From JAEXOD01 sp963663265 (lineage in GTDB: Bacteria > Bacteroidota > Ignavibacteria > Ignavibacteriales > Melioribacteraceae): DNA of 64,000 nucleotides. This document shows, in pieces, positions 17,406-27,145 of the stretch. Position 1 is the stretch's first letter. Every line of letters begins with the position of its first letter. Location of the stretch: contig CAXXXM010000002.1 of NCBI GenBank assembly GCA_963663265.2, forward strand, positions 496,001 through 560,000. Reading direction: 5' to 3'. The position numbers were made by a program, and so were the translations under genes. Below the pieces are notes generated by a model. The model was not told the origin of the DNA, searched no databases, and saw nothing but the letters and a program-made list of their open reading frames with translations.

Positions 17406-18451
17406 AATAATTCCAAATCATTGATTCTTAATACAATTGAGAATTTATTTTCATCTGATATAAATTCATAGCAATAATGATATTGTAAATTACTATTTAT
17501 TATTCTTGCTAACCCTGGATATAGAAATTCCTTAAACGAAAACATTTTATCAAGCCTATTCGCTTCTAATGAAAAAGATATCAAGAAAGTACTCTCTTCA
17601 TTTTGCAAATCAATATCAAGATTAATATTTTGGTAATTATTTTCTAACGCATAGTTTAGTATATTTCCAATTATATAGTGAAATGGTACAGAACAAAACA
17701 ATTTCTCATCAAATATTTTGTGTTTGCGAATCCTACAAGCAAATCTCCCCTCAAAAAACCTTTCCAAAATTTTTACATATGAAACTACTTGTTTATAATT
17801 ATTGCTTACCAATTTCTCATTATTTGATTTATAAACAAATCCGGCAAACATTGTAATAAATTCTTTAGCTTTATGAAGGTCAATATTTACTGTTGATAGT
17901 ACTGATTTTAATGTAGTAAAAATTAAAGTTGGTTCATATTTACAAATACGGAAATTTGTATTCAAAGTTCTGATATTGTTTTCTACACGTTTGAGTTCAA
18001 CAGTTAACTTTTTATTTTCCAAATACTTTCTTATCAAAAAGTATAAAGCAGTCCAAATAAAAAGTTCGTAAGTAAACAAAAACAAAACATTATTATTTGA
18101 AATTCTTATTAAAAAACTGTTTTTAGTTTTATAAAACAATTCTGTTGTATTTATTACTGTTAATAACCATAAAATTGTACTTATTATTGTGATAATAGAA
18201 ATTGAAGATAAAATTACCAAAATATCTTTTTCCATCAGCTTTGTAGTTTTAATTATATAACGTAACAGAATTGTAAAGAGGAAGCCGGTAAAGCAATACC
18301 AGAATGAGAATGCAAAATCTTGCCCCAAACCATAAATACTAAATAAATTAGTATTTATTTCTCTTAAATTATAAACAAACACTAATCCCCAGCCCAATAA
18401 TTGAAGCAAATAAAAATTGAATACTCTCTTATTTCTTATTTTAAGTTTCAT
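17402..18451 (-). CDS. Degenerate LytS-like membrane kinase homologue B
   Basis: 349 residues with the same plan as its downstream neighbour: four membrane helices in the first 145 residues, a coiled linker, then a LytS-like dimerisation segment (YVKILERFFEGRFACRIRKH for the Y-x-x-x-E-x-x-R motif). At the expected HFLFN position it reads CKYEPTLIFTTLKSV, lacking the His. NILNYALENNY may be a relic of the ATPase N box (NAIKHG type). A catalytically dead sensor is the likely state. The N-terminal NFYLLQLLGWGLVFVYN resembles the first helix of the other two proteins, indicating duplication. Confidence 0.6.
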   Translation of the reverse strand: MKLKIRNKRVFNFYLLQLLGWGLVFVYNLREINTNLFSIYGLGQDFAFSFWYCFTGFLFTILLRYIIKTTKLMEKDILVILSSISIITIISTILWLLTVINTTELFYKTKNSFLIRISNNNVLFLFTYELFIWTALYFLIRKYLENKKLTVELKRVENNIRTLNTNFRICKYEPTLIFTTLKSVLSTVNIDLHKAKEFITMFAGFVYKSNNEKLVSNNYKQVVSYVKILERFFEGRFACRIRKHKIFDEKLFCSVPFHYIIGNILNYALENNYQNINLDIDLQNEESTFLISFSLEANRLDKMFSFKEFLYPGLARIINSNLQYHYCYEFISDENKFSIVLRINDLELL

Positions 18452-18552
18452 AGAGTTTTCTTTTCTTAATTTTAGTGTAAGTAATTTTAAGATACATAAA
18501 AAAAATAATAATGCAAATAGTTTTGTGCAGAAATTAAATGTTGCTTTTATTC

Positions 18553-19500
18553 TTATTCGGCTAAATCCTCATAATATTTTATTTGGCATGTTTGAAGAAA
18601 TAATATAGAGGCAAGAGATAAGAAAAGAAATATATCATAAAGAGAAGCTGAAAAACTTATTCCCAATTCAAGTAAATAGACCCAAGTGGAGTCCTGAAAA
18701 TCAAACAATTGTTCAAAAAACACAAAAAACCATCCAGTTGTATTACTAAAAAAGACTCCAAAACAAACAGCACTTATTACAATTAGTGGAAGGCTTTTAT
18801 GTATATTTAATAATCTAATCACAAGAAACTTAAAAGCAATCATCATTGGAATACCAAAAAAAACTCTAACAGGAATAAGCATACCAATTTTCGTATCAGA
18901 TGTTTCTATTCCAGTAAACCAATCATGTCTTACCAAATAATAACCAATAAATCCATACGATATCCAAAATATTAGCACAAACAATATATAATATTCGTCT
19001 GCGAAATATTTATTGACAATACTTTGATTATTCATATTTGTAGATATTATTTTATTTTTGTAGTTTTTAACCAACACATCTATCAAAAACCAAGTAAAAA
19101 ACATTATGAATAAACCAAATAAATTCACCGTCCGAAAAGCATAGAAGGTATGTTTTGCATAATCTAATTTTACAAATTGGAGCAAATATAAAATTGATCC
19201 CAAAATAGAAAATATTAGAGTATAACTTAAAGCTAAAACGGCTATACAAACTAAATTTTCGCTGTATTTCTTTGGCACTAATTTTTTGTTATAGTTTGTA
19301 AACTTGTAACATGTTGTTAATACAAATCCAATAATGGTAGATAGAGGGCTTACAAAATATGTCAAGTTTTCACTGTCGTAAGAACTAAAATAAAAGCCTT
19401 CAGCTGATCCACATTCATTTAAATAAAACAAGCCCCACCAAATTAATTGAAACACAAAAAAACCGATAATATTTTTATTATTTTTTGTTGAGTTTAACAA
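18553..19500 (-). CDS. Polytopic membrane protein, paralogue of the LytS-like sensors without a kinase part
   Basis: 315 residues, about eight helices in two sets of four separated by a soluble linker near residues 150-165. The first set starts IGFFVFQLIWWGLFYLNE and the second ILFVLIFWISYGFIGYYLV, so the protein looks like a tandem duplication of the sensor domain used by the two downstream genes. No kinase, ATPase or other output domain follows. It is the first gene of the three-gene run, with 101 bases before the next. Function is unknown; a membrane partner of the two degenerate kinases is a reasonable guess. Confidence 0.55.
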   Translation of the reverse strand: MLNSTKNNKNIIGFFVFQLIWWGLFYLNECGSAEGFYFSSYDSENLTYFVSPLSTIIGFVLTTCYKFTNYNKKLVPKKYSENLVCIAVLALSYTLIFSILGSILYLLQFVKLDYAKHTFYAFRTVNLFGLFIMFFTWFLIDVLVKNYKNKIISTNMNNQSIVNKYFADEYYILFVLIFWISYGFIGYYLVRHDWFTGIETSDTKIGMLIPVRVFFGIPMMIAFKFLVIRLLNIHKSLPLIVISAVCFGVFFSNTTGWFFVFFEQLFDFQDSTWVYLLELGISFSASLYDIFLFLSLASILFLQTCQIKYYEDLAE

Positions 19501-19705
19501 TTCGTACCCTGGATTATTGTTAATATTTTAATGAATTGATTTTATTAAAACATAAGCCGATACTTAATATAAGAAAATAATTGGACTTTTCAATTTAGAT
19601 AATGTAATTGAACAATTAAATAAATCCCTTACTTTTAAATAATAATTTATTTAACTTTATATTTTATTTTAGAACAAGTTAGAAGAATTTTATCGGAGAA
19701 TTTAA

Positions 19706-19921
19706 ATGATAAGCAAAGAATTATTAGATATATTATGTTGTCCCCTTTCACATGCCGATTTAGTACTTGATGACAACACATTAGTTTCAACTGATGAAAA
19801 AACACGCAGAAGATACAAAATTGATGAAGATATTCCAATTATGCTAATTGATGAATCGGAAGAACTTGATATGGATACTTGGAAAAAGATTATGGTAAAA
19901 CATAACATTATTAAAGAATGA
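19706..19921 (+). CDS. Trm112-like protein (UPF0434/YcaR family)
   Basis: 71 residues. Trm112 family start MISKELLDILCCPLSHADLV, then RRRYKIDEDIPIMLIDE, the usual signature. The zinc ligands are incomplete (a CC pair early, no later Cys pair), as in many bacterial members. Bacterial Trm112-like proteins act as partners of methyltransferases or are uncharacterised. The stop overlaps the next gene's ATG (ATGA, 19918-19921), so the two are translationally coupled. Confidence 0.85.
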   Translation: MISKELLDILCCPLSHADLVLDDNTLVSTDEKTRRRYKIDEDIPIMLIDESEELDMDTWKKIMVKHNIIKE

Positions 19922-21375
19922 TAATTAAGACTGATCCAGATTCGATACAATCTTATTTAGTTGATGCCGCAAATATTAAGGGAGATTGCACGGCTGTTTA
20001 TATCCCTAAAAATGCAGAAGAGATTCAGCAAATTGTTTTGGAATGTAACAAAACAAAAACAACAATAACAGTTTCAGGTAATGGCACATCTCTAACAGGT
20101 GCAAGGGTACCAAAAGGTGGAATTGTAATATCAACGGAAAAGCTAAATAGAACAATTGAAATAAACTGTAACGAAAAGTACGCAATTGTTGAACCCGGTG
20201 TTATTTTGAGCGATTTTAAGGATACAGTTGAAAGTATGGGGTTATTTTATCCCGCCGACCCAACCGAACAAAACTGTTTTATCGGCTCTACAGTTGCCAC
20301 AAATGCAAGCGGTGCCAGAACCTTTAAATTTGGTTCAACGCGAAATTTTGTTGAGCAGTTAAAAATAATTTTACCTAATGGTGAAAAGTTTTCTATAAGC
20401 AGAGGTAAAGTTTTTGCAAATAAAAATCACTTTGAGTTTTATATTAATAATACTTTAGCCTCGTTTGATATACCGGATTTGGAATATTGTGTTTCAAAAA
20501 ATGCTGCGGGCTATTATTGCAAAGCTAATATGGATTTAATTGATCTGTTTATTGGTTCTGAAGGCACACTTGGAATTATTTACGAAATCAAGTTCAAATT
20601 ATTAGATTTGCCACAAAATTTCTTTTCAACAGTTATATTTTTTGAAAAAACAAACAAGGCACTTAGTTTTGTTGATAGTTTAATAAACATCTCAAAAAAA
20701 AGAGGTCAACTCTCCCCTTCTGCTATTGAATATTTTGATAAGAAATCTTTAGAGTTTTTGCAAAATGAGTATCCGCAAATTCCAAATTCAGTTGAAGCTG
20801 CTTTGTGGCTTGAACAGGATACTTATTACAATTATGATGAAGTGGTTGACTCATACATTCAGTTATTCGAAACAAATAATATAAACCTTGAAACTGCCTG
20901 GATAGCTGAAAACAAAGAAGACAGAAAAAAATTCCAACAATTTAGACATGCAATATCATCAAAGGTAAGTGAATATATATCTAAACATAATTTAACAAAA
21001 GTTGGTACTGACTTAGCGGTTCCACAAGACTGTTTTATAGGATTTTACAACAAAGCAATTGACTTAGTAGAAAAAAATAATATTAATTATGTTGCTTATG
21101 GACATTTTGGCAACTCTCACTTGCACCTTAATATGCTGCCAACAAATAATGAACAATTAGCAATTGCAAAAGAAGTTTACATGCAATTATGTATTTTTGC
21201 ATTAGACTATGATGGAACAATTTCTGCTGAACATGGTATAGGTAAATTAAAACACGACTATTTAATTTTAATGTTTGGTGAAAAAATTATTGAACAATTT
21301 GCGAAAATAAAAAAAACTTTTGACCCCAATTTAATTATGGGTATTGGTAACATTTTTGATTCAAAATATTTTTAA
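19918..21375 (+). CDS. FAD-linked oxidase (D-lactate/glycolate dehydrogenase type)
   Basis: 485 residues of the GlcD/Dld family: N-terminal FAD_binding_4 domain (VSGNGTSLTGARVPKGGIVI near 55-75; IGSTVATNASGARTFKFGS near 118-136) and C-terminal FAD-oxidase_C domain with GHFGNSHLHLNMLPTN (metal and substrate His residues) and SAEHGIGKLKHDY. It should oxidise a D-2-hydroxy acid and pass electrons to quinone or a partner protein; the substrate cannot be fixed from sequence. No iron-sulfur GlcF-type subunit is adjacent. It is second in the run Trm112-like, oxidase, TPR protein, clpX. Confidence 0.88.
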   Translation: MIIKTDPDSIQSYLVDAANIKGDCTAVYIPKNAEEIQQIVLECNKTKTTITVSGNGTSLTGARVPKGGIVISTEKLNRTIEINCNEKYAIVEPGVILSDFKDTVESMGLFYPADPTEQNCFIGSTVATNASGARTFKFGSTRNFVEQLKIILPNGEKFSISRGKVFANKNHFEFYINNTLASFDIPDLEYCVSKNAAGYYCKANMDLIDLFIGSEGTLGIIYEIKFKLLDLPQNFFSTVIFFEKTNKALSFVDSLINISKKRGQLSPSAIEYFDKKSLEFLQNEYPQIPNSVEAALWLEQDTYYNYDEVVDSYIQLFETNNINLETAWIAENKEDRKKFQQFRHAISSKVSEYISKHNLTKVGTDLAVPQDCFIGFYNKAIDLVEKNNINYVAYGHFGNSHLHLNMLPTNNEQLAIAKEVYMQLCIFALDYDGTISAEHGIGKLKHDYLILMFGEKIIEQFAKIKKTFDPNLIMGIGNIFDSKYF

Positions 21376-21377
21376 TT

Positions 21378-23225
21378 ATGACTAAAATATATTTCTTATT
21401 CTCAATTTGTTTTATTTTGTGTTTTATAAACATTAATGCTCAAAATGGCAATTTAAACAATAAATTTAGACTTGCCCAAAGCTACGAACAAGCCAATATT
21501 TTTGATAAAGCAAAAAATATTTACTTTGAACTTTATAATACCAAGCCGTCAAATTATTTCTATTTTGATGGTTTAAATAGATGTTATATAAATTTAAAAG
21601 AATATGACAACTCTGCAAAAATTATTAAAGAAATGTTAACCAGAAATAAAAATGATATCAACTTATCCGGTTTACTTGGCTCAACATATTATTTAATGAA
21701 TAAACAAGAAGAAGCATTCAAAATTTGGAATGATGCATTAACAAAACAAGGCGATGATATAAACGCTTACAGAATTATTGCAAATTATGCCATTCAAAAC
21801 CGAGCCTTTGATGAAGCAATTAATATATTGCAAAAAGGGAGCGATATTTCTTCTGATAAAACAAGTTTTGCTTTAGAATTGGCAAACCTTTACTCAATTA
21901 CTATGAAATATGGCGAAGCTACAAAACAGTTTTGTAATATTTTATTAAAACAGCCAAATCAAGTAAGTATTATTAAGGGCAGAATAAGTTCTTTCCTTAT
22001 GCAATTTGAAGCATTTAATCAATCAATAAAAGTTATTAACGAATATATTGATGATAACGACGAAAATCCCGTATTTTACGACTTGGCTGCTTATGTATAT
22101 CAACAAAATAACGATTACAAATCGGCATATCAAAATGTATTAATTTGGGATAAACTTTCTAATTCAAATGGCTCGCAAATTTTTAATTTTGCTCAATCAG
22201 CATTAAATGAATCAGAATTTGAATATGCTGTTATTGGGTATAATACCATAATAAACAATTACAGCACTACACCATTTGCTGGAGCTGCTAAATTAGGCTA
22301 TGCAAGAGCTTTATTGTTAGAATTAGATTATAGATATCACAATAACAATAATAATTGGAAAGATTTTTCAACTATTGATACAATCGGTTCAGGCGAATAT
22401 TCAAAAGTTATTAATACTTATATTGAAATAATTAATGAATATAAAGCTGATCAAGAAATAAACAACGAAGCAATGTTTAACATTGGCAACATTTATAAAA
22501 ACCGATTAAACGATAAAGATTCTGCAATTAAATATTTTACCGAACTAACTAATAAACATCCTTATACTAACTATGCCGGCAAAGCTTTTTTTGAATTAGC
22601 GGATATCGAAATTCAAAACGATAATTTACAAAAAGCTAAAGAGCATTTGAATAAGATAAAGATTTTTAAGCGAGTTTCTTCTGACGAATTAAAACAAACA
22701 GATTTATTACTGGCAAAAATAACTTTTTGGCAAGGCGATATTGAAAACTGTATAAAGCAACTAACTGAAGTATCAAAAGATTTGAATCAAAATGCAGCTA
22801 ACGATGCTTTAAGTCTGTTAGTTACAATTAATGCTATACGTGCAGATTCTTTATTATTGTTAAAATATGCTCAAGCCGAAATGTTTGCCAACCAAAAAAA
22901 GTTTAAAGCTGCAGCAGATATTTTCATAGAATTGAGCAAAAATGAGGATTTATTCTTTCTAAAAGATTTATCCTTATATAGTTACGCCAAAATGTTAATT
23001 GCCATAAACGATTATACAACATCGGTAAAAATTTTAGAAAATTTAAGCAATAATGAAAATATGAACATCTTTGCTGATAAATCATTATATTTGTTAGCTA
23101 ATTTATATTATTTTGGGTTATCTGATAAAGATAACGCAAAAATATGTTTTCAAAGACTATTAGAGAAATTTCCAAACTCCTTATTAGTTGATAAATCACG
23201 TAACTTTTTAATTAATTATAAATAA
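21378..23225 (+). CDS. Exported TPR-repeat protein
   Basis: 615 residues with a signal peptide (MTKIYFLFSICFILCFININ, cleaved near AQN) and then TPR-like helical pairs throughout, such as KDSAIKYFTELTNKHPYTN and DNAKICFQRLLEKFPNSLL. The C-terminal half resembles YbgF/BamD-like repeats that handle envelope proteins. No enzymatic domain is seen. It starts 2 bases after the oxidase stop and ends 8 bases before clpX. Role unassigned; a periplasmic scaffold is likely. Confidence 0.75.
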   Translation: MTKIYFLFSICFILCFININAQNGNLNNKFRLAQSYEQANIFDKAKNIYFELYNTKPSNYFYFDGLNRCYINLKEYDNSAKIIKEMLTRNKNDINLSGLLGSTYYLMNKQEEAFKIWNDALTKQGDDINAYRIIANYAIQNRAFDEAINILQKGSDISSDKTSFALELANLYSITMKYGEATKQFCNILLKQPNQVSIIKGRISSFLMQFEAFNQSIKVINEYIDDNDENPVFYDLAAYVYQQNNDYKSAYQNVLIWDKLSNSNGSQIFNFAQSALNESEFEYAVIGYNTIINNYSTTPFAGAAKLGYARALLLELDYRYHNNNNNWKDFSTIDTIGSGEYSKVINTYIEIINEYKADQEINNEAMFNIGNIYKNRLNDKDSAIKYFTELTNKHPYTNYAGKAFFELADIEIQNDNLQKAKEHLNKIKIFKRVSSDELKQTDLLLAKITFWQGDIENCIKQLTEVSKDLNQNAANDALSLLVTINAIRADSLLLLKYAQAEMFANQKKFKAAADIFIELSKNEDLFFLKDLSLYSYAKMLIAINDYTTSVKILENLSNNENMNIFADKSLYLLANLYYFGLSDKDNAKICFQRLLEKFPNSLLVDKSRNFLINYK

Positions 23226-23233
23226 TACTATTT

Positions 23234-24493
23234 ATGAGCAATAATAATAACAACAAAAGCAAAACAATAAAATGTTCATTCTGCAGTAGAGAAGCTTCTG
23301 AAGTTTCAAGTATGATTGCCGGTCCTGATGTGTATATCTGCGATATTTGCGTTAAAACCAGCGTTGATATCTTAAAAAACAACTTAGCCGCTTATTCAAC
23401 CAAAGCTTCTAAAGGAAGAGATACTCTTACTCCCGAACAACTTAAAAAGAATTTAGATGAATTTGTAATTGGTCAAGATAAAGCAAAAAAAATACTTTCT
23501 GTTGCTGTTTACAATCATTATAAACGTGTTAACTCACAAACATCATTAATTGATTTAGATGACGTTGAGATAGAAAAAAGCAATATTTTGTTAATGGGAC
23601 CTACCGGTGTTGGTAAAACATTATTAGCTCAAACATTAGCAAAAATTTTAGATGTTCCTTTTGCAATTGCAGACGCTACTACATTAACCGAAGCCGGTTA
23701 TGTTGGTGATGATGTTGAAACCGTACTTGTTAGACTTTTACAAGCTTCAAATTATGACTTGGAAAGAGCACAAAAAGGAATTGTATATATTGATGAAATT
23801 GATAAAATAGCTCGTAAAAGCGAAAGCACTTCAATTACTCGCGATGTTTCTGGTGAAGGCGTTCAACAGGCATTATTAAAAATTCTTGAAGGTACTGTTG
23901 CCGGTGTTCCTCCAAAAGGTGGCAGAAAACATCCCGAACAAAGTTTAATAAACATTAATACCAAAAATATATTGTTCATTGTTGGCGGGGCGTTTGATGG
24001 TATTGAACCAATTATCGCTTCACGAATTAATAAAAATTCAATGGGATTTACATCCGAAATTGATGCAAAAAAAGTTGATAAAGAAAAATTAATGCAAATG
24101 GCTCAGCCTGAAGATTTATTAAAATATGGATTAATTCCTGAATTAATCGGCAGACTTCCTGTTATTGCACCTTTGCATGCATTAAATAACGAAGCATTTA
24201 AAAATATATTAACACAACCTAAAAATGCCATTATTAAGCAATATCAAAAATTGTTCAAAATGGAAGGTGTTGATTTACAATTTGATTCTTTTGCTTTAGA
24301 AGAAATTGTTAAACAGGCAATTGCCCGCAAAACAGGTGCCCGTGCATTAAGAAGTATTGTTGAAGATTTATTACTTGATATTATGTACGAATTACCCAAT
24401 ATGGATAATGTTACAAAATGCTTGATTACTAAAGATGTAGTTGTAGATAAAGCAAAACCGCTTTATTTTTACGAAGATAGAAAAACAGCTTGA
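23234..24493 (+). CDS. clpX: ATP-dependent Clp protease ATP-binding subunit ClpX
   Basis: AAA+ unfoldase feeding substrates to ClpP. 419 residues: N-terminal zinc-binding domain (CSFCSREA and CDIC near 14-38), Walker A MGPTGVGKTLLAQT (about 118-131), Walker B IVYIDEIDKIARKSES, and GYVGDDVE pore-proximal region. The ClpP-contacting IGF-type loop should lie near 270 but cannot be assigned firmly. clpP and tig are not adjacent. A strong terminator follows. Confidence 0.97.
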   Translation: MSNNNNNKSKTIKCSFCSREASEVSSMIAGPDVYICDICVKTSVDILKNNLAAYSTKASKGRDTLTPEQLKKNLDEFVIGQDKAKKILSVAVYNHYKRVNSQTSLIDLDDVEIEKSNILLMGPTGVGKTLLAQTLAKILDVPFAIADATTLTEAGYVGDDVETVLVRLLQASNYDLERAQKGIVYIDEIDKIARKSESTSITRDVSGEGVQQALLKILEGTVAGVPPKGGRKHPEQSLININTKNILFIVGGAFDGIEPIIASRINKNSMGFTSEIDAKKVDKEKLMQMAQPEDLLKYGLIPELIGRLPVIAPLHALNNEAFKNILTQPKNAIIKQYQKLFKMEGVDLQFDSFALEEIVKQAIARKTGARALRSIVEDLLLDIMYELPNMDNVTKCLITKDVVVDKAKPLYFYEDRKTA

Positions 24494-24500
24494 TACACAA

Positions 24501-24531
24501 AAAAGCCCCGAAATTTTTCGGGGCTTTTTTT
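24501..24531. terminator. Bidirectional terminator between clpX and the restriction-modification locus
   Basis: AAAAGCCCCGAAA / TTTCGGGGCTTTT stem with a tiny loop, T run on both strands. It serves clpX on the plus strand and the methyltransferase gene on the minus strand. Confidence 0.93.
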
Positions 24532-24534
24532 AGA

Positions 24535-25326
24535 TTATAAATTTAACGTCTCTTCAATATTATCAAGTCGTTTTTCCGCTGCCCTAAAATAAATTTCGTT
24601 TTTTTCTATACCAATAAAATTTCGTTTTAATTTTTTCGCAACAACAACCGTTGTTCCACTTCCTAAAAAAGGATCTAAAACAATATCTCCTTCATTACTT
24701 GAAGCTATTATTATCCGTCTTAAAAGTTCTTCCGGTTTTTGGGTTGGATGTAAAGCTCTCCCATTTTCGCCTTTAATTCTCTCAACACCTTGAGATATTG
24801 GAATAGCCCAAACATCTCTCATCTGTTTTAAAGAACCATCGAGTTGTCTTTCGGGGTTAATAACCTTAAGTTCTTCGTAATTAAAAATCCAATTTTTACC
24901 TTTTACTGCCCAAATAATAAACTCAGTTGAATGAGTAAAAATACGTTTTGTTAAACTCGGCATAGCATTTGTTTTTTGCCAAGTAATTACATTATTGATT
25001 TTAAAATTATTTGCTTTTAGTGCAGAAATTATTTCGGAAATATTATGGAAAGTACAAGAGATATAAATTGAACCATTCTCTTTAAGTACTCTTTTGCATT
25101 TTTTTATCCACGAGACTGTAAAAGAATAGTATTGTTCATCGCTCATTTTATCCCAATCTTCGTTCACCATATACCAATCCCCGCCCGTTTTATTCCCCTT
25201 CAAAGAAAGTCCGTTGCCGGATAAATTATAAGGCGGATCGGCAAATACTAATGAAACTGAGTTTTCATCAATTAGCTTTTCTAACACATTTTCGCAATTA
25301 TCTAAATAAATTGAATTAATTTTCAT
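24535..25326 (-). CDS. DNA methyltransferase M2 of a type IIS system (beta class)
   Basis: 263 residues. Catalytic motif DPPY at 30-33 comes before the SAM-binding motif DPFLGSGTTVVVA near residue 220, the order of beta-class N6-adenine or N4-cytosine enzymes. LHPTQKPEELLRRII before motif I is typical. It starts inside the last codons of the nuclease gene (11-base overlap). With the alpha-class enzyme upstream it would modify one strand of a non-palindromic site, as two-methyltransferase type IIS systems do. All motifs are intact, so it is probably active although the nuclease is broken. Confidence 0.9.
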   Translation of the reverse strand: MKINSIYLDNCENVLEKLIDENSVSLVFADPPYNLSGNGLSLKGNKTGGDWYMVNEDWDKMSDEQYYSFTVSWIKKCKRVLKENGSIYISCTFHNISEIISALKANNFKINNVITWQKTNAMPSLTKRIFTHSTEFIIWAVKGKNWIFNYEELKVINPERQLDGSLKQMRDVWAIPISQGVERIKGENGRALHPTQKPEELLRRIIIASSNEGDIVLDPFLGSGTTVVVAKKLKRNFIGIEKNEIYFRAAEKRLDNIEETLNL

Positions 25327-27144
25327 TTTTATTCCCTAACAAGTTCGAGCCCCAATCACTTATATGCACTGGGATTTTTTCAAACCAAGTGGTAACTGAA
25401 TTTTCATTTTTTGCTGCACCAATAATACTTTTGAACAATTCTTTAATCTGTATATGAGACAATTTAATGTTCTTACTCTTTAATTCAACAAGCTTTTCTA
25501 ATAAACAAATAAAATCGTTGATAGTCAAAGGAATAATATTTTGTGGAGAACCTTCATATTCATATTTAACTGCAAACCAAAAAGTATTTAATGTATCTCT
25601 GTGAAGAGTTGGTGCAATAAATATGCAATAAGTTTCTTTATTATTCTCATTCTCAAAATCACGTAAATGTCTCATTACAGGCTGCCCTTCATTAAACCAC
25701 TGGTCTCTGCTTTTCAGCATAGTTACTTCACAGATAGCATTAAAAGTATCATAATAGCACTCAATATCTGGTTTGTTTGCAGGTGCAAAATAAATAGGCT
25801 CATAATCATCACCAACAGGATAATTTGGGATTATCCTTAAAGCATCATTTGAGCATACATTCCATAAGATACTAATTTTTCAAGTTCCAACGATTTGTTA
25901 GGATGTTTATTTATTTCTTTTAAGCTTTTAATATATTCAATCAACTGGTCTATCGATTGAGAAACTTTATATAAAATTTTACTCTGTACATCTTTTCTAA
26001 TTGAGCGAAGATAATCAATATACTTTTCAAGCACATGGTTAGTTTCTTCAGTAACAGGTTTTATTTGTATACCTTCAATTTCATATTCTTGAACTAATTT
26101 CTCAATTTCATCTTTTATTTGAGTAATAATCTCTTTTTGTTGATTTGTTTTTTGCCATGGTAATTCGGGCTTGTTAAAATCTTGTAAAAACAAATTGTAG
26201 GTCTGTAGATTTGGGAACTGTAAACTTTGACCAGAAAAATTTTTCAGCAGTTCATTAATCTCAATAATTCGTCTTGGTTCAACATCAATATAATAACCGT
26301 TTCCCCTTAAATAAAAGTATCGTGTTAATCGAAAATATCTTAAGATATTATCTCCATAATCTCTTAAATTACGAACCATTTTTTTAATTTCTTTATCATT
26401 TTCCAGACTAAAAAAATCTTTCACATGTTGTAAATAACAGTTCTCAAGAAATTGTCTCTTTTCCGTACCTTTGTACTTTTTAGCTTTTGTTCTAATTTCT
26501 GAAATACTTTCTGCAGTACTATCAATAGTTGAATAGTTTATCAATGTTGGGACATAATAATTAAACTCTTCTTTAGTTAAACCCTTAAATTCAATTCCTT
26601 GAACAGCAAATAGCTCTTTAAGTTTTGAAAAAAGTTTTAAAGTTCCAATAAATGGTATAATATCATATCCATCCTCTATTTTATAATCTTTGCTTTGCGG
26701 ATTTGGAATTTGCCATTTTAGAAAACAATGAAAAAACACATTTCCCAGATCATAATTATCAGCAATAAGTCTATTAGCAACTTCATTAATAACTATTCTT
26801 GAATCAACAATAGATACAAAACCAAGCTTTTTTAATGGATTTATGGATTGTCTACCTCGCATTGCTGAATCTTCATAGTTTTTTAGATTAAATATTTCCT
26901 CAGCCTTTTCGTAAGATATCGGTTTACTAACATTAGTTATTAAATCAGCATCTTGTTTGCTTAAACTATTAAGAAATTGATTACTTCCAAAACCATATAG
27001 TCTATTCTGTATGAGTAGAATTTGAAATTTCTTTTGTGAGTTTATATCCCAAATTTAACCTTCCAATTGTTTTAGTATCTTCAAAAAACTAATAAATCTA
27101 TCAGGATTTCTAAGAGTTGTTGAAATTGACCATGCTTTTTTCAT
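25316..27144 (-). pseudogene. Broken AlwI-family type IIS restriction endonuclease
   Basis: Three pieces of one protein of about 609 residues. Piece 1 starts at ATG 27144 (MKKAWSISTTLRNPDRFISF) and meets TAA at 27057-27055 after LEG. The same frame then continues IWDINSQKKFQILLIQNRLY through MRGRQSINPLKKLGF to a stop at 25837. Piece 3 lies in another frame from about 25845: LRIIPNYPVGDDYEP, then KPDIECYYDTFNAICEVT and FIAPTLHRDTLNTFW. The PD...E...E pattern is the family's PD-(D/E)XK nuclease centre. The breaks are one nonsense codon and one frameshift near 25841-25850, by an ATGATG duplication. Recognition is probably GGATC- or GAGTC-like by family, unproven. Confidence 0.85.
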
Positions 27145-27145
27145 C

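Noticed and set aside
25837..26862. Intact stand-alone 341-residue gene
   Set aside because: Sequence before and after it in other frames continues the same AlwI-like protein, so it is the middle of a broken gene.
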